From: Streptomyces bacillaris
Lineage (GTDB): Bacteria; Actinomycetota; Actinomycetes; Streptomycetales; Streptomycetaceae
Direction of reading: 5' to 3'
Length of the DNA stretch: 64,000 bases
Assembly: GCF_003268675.1 (NCBI RefSeq)
Contig: NZ_CP029378.1
Coordinates: forward strand, 3,658,001 to 3,722,000
Under the pieces are notes generated by a model that saw nothing but the letters and a program-made list of their open reading frames with translations, did not search any database and was not told the DNA's origin. The position numbers and the translations under genes were made by a program. Within the stretch, counting starts at the first letter, position 1. Every line of letters begins with the position of its first letter. Positions 63,596 to 64,000 of this stretch are shown piece after piece.

Positions 63596-63680
63596 GGAGG
63601 ATTCGCCTAGTGGCCTAGGGCGCACGCTTGGAAAGCGTGTTGGGGGCAACCCCTCACGAGTTCGAATCTCGTATCCTCCG
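63596..63680 (+). tRNA. tRNA-Ser (GGA)
   Basis: An 85-base class II tRNA with anticodon loop TTGGAAA, long variable arm (TTGGGGGCAACCCCTC) and acceptor GGAGGAT/ATCCTCC. A possible -10 box TATTGT lies just upstream. Confidence 0.95.
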
Positions 63681-63688
63681 CCTCGATT

Positions 63689-63722
63689 GAAGGCCCGGAC
63701 CGTTTCGACGGTCCGGGCCTTC
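63689..63722 (+). terminator. Terminator of tRNA-Ser
   Basis: GAAGGCCCGGACCGT / ACGGTCCGGGCCTTC with a short loop, followed by GTCGTT. Confidence 0.8.
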
Positions 63723-63842
63723 GTCGTTCTCCGGCACAAGCCTCCGAATCGAATGAGGACGGCACTCCTCCTTGCCACGCCGAACCAACGGTGTCACCAT
63801 TGGTTCAAAATTGATGTGCGAGCTTCTGCGAGGTGCGGCGAC

Positions 63843-64000
63843 ATGGCGGGCGACAGGAAATGGGCGGCCGGGGCCGGGGTGGTCGCGACGGCTGCGGTGG
63901 TTGCGGGGGCGGCCGCGGGGGTGCGGTGGGCTTGGCGGCATCAGGACGAGCTGATGATGCGGCCGCCGTTGAACGAGTGGACGTTCGCGCACATGTCGCT
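63843..64000 (+). CDS. Membrane or secreted protein, 5' fragment
   Basis: ATG 63843 opens a frame that runs to the window edge: MAGDRKWAAGAGVVATAAVV and onward to a WRHQDELMMRPPLNEWTFAH segment. There is a short basic start, one hydrophobic helix (about 8-27), then a conserved-looking PPLNEW segment. It may be a serine hydrolase of the beta-lactamase/penicillin-binding family, which I associate with this position, but the catalytic part is outside the window. Confidence 0.55.
   Translation, partial: MAGDRKWAAGAGVVATAAVVAGAAAGVRWAWRHQDELMMRPPLNEWTFAHMS

Overview
The window is high-GC actinobacterial chromosome and reads as the conserved core of a Streptomyces genome. The evidence is the strong GC bias at third codon positions, many GTG starts, the BldC developmental regulator, Lsr2, valine dehydrogenase, a DUF3073 protein, and a dispersed purine pathway (purM, purF, purL, purQ, purS, purC, purD) next to dnaX. 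The gene order matches what I remember of the S. coelicolor SCO4067-SCO4118 neighbourhood. That is recall, not a search. No rRNA, CRISPR array, replication origin or intact insertion sequence was seen.

Layout. (1) 0.3-16.5 kb: an AtrA-type TetR regulator; a sigma factor fused to a zinc motif, membrane segments and an NPCBM domain; an asparagine-synthase-like protein related to lasso cyclases; an ORF1590-type sporulation regulator; L-2-hydroxyglutarate oxidase; trmB; a PrsW-like membrane protease; a LytM endopeptidase behind a c-di-AMP riboswitch; a SpoIIE-type phosphatase; and a MerR/TipAS regulator. (2) 16.6-21.0 kb: an accessory island between tRNA-fMet and tRNA-Lys. It holds a phage lysis-module remnant, a DUF6879/XRE-DUF5753 cassette, several very small proteins and an excisionase-like HTH gene, but no integrase. 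Three lesions suggest decay: a holin frameshift, a lost start codon and a frameshifted small gene. (3) 21-35.7 kb: an RGG-tailed DEAD-box helicase, a lipoprotein, a metallopeptidase-crcB-crcB operon, a metallophosphoesterase, tRNA-Glu/Asp/Phe, a CcdA plus thioredoxin-fold pair, HrpA helicase, a second tRNA-Asp, a DUF6274 protein and bldC. (4) 36-49.8 kb: valine dehydrogenase, DUF3073, purM/purF, a four-gene ArsR-M23-MDMPI-META block, purSQL and lsr2. (5) 49.8-64 kb: three tRNA-Gly genes around an ABC transporter and a DesK/DesR-type two-component system, then purC, a dimethylformamidase-like protein, a degenerate M48-like membrane protein, purD, dnaX, the SRP RNA, tRNA-Ser and the start of one more gene.

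How the genes fit together. The purine genes cover most steps from PRPP to IMP: PurF step 1, PurD step 2, PurS/Q/L step 4, PurM step 5 and PurC step 7. purS-purQ-purL is translationally coupled, and purM sits 60 bases behind purF. Developmental and envelope functions recur: BldC, the AtrA-like and ORF1590-like regulators, two LytM peptidases, a PrsW-type protease, a surface-tethered sigma factor and a c-di-AMP riboswitch.

The observations I would follow first are these. One is a tRNA-Gly(TCC) that has lost the canonical D-loop/T-loop contacts, as in the peptidoglycan-dedicated tRNA-Gly of staphylococci. Another is a 69-codon ORF made of 13-residue repeats that joins a histidine kinase to its response regulator through ATGA overlaps at both ends. 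The membrane-tethered sigma factor fusion is the third. The fourth is a set of short intergenic tandem arrays with 21-24 bp periods.
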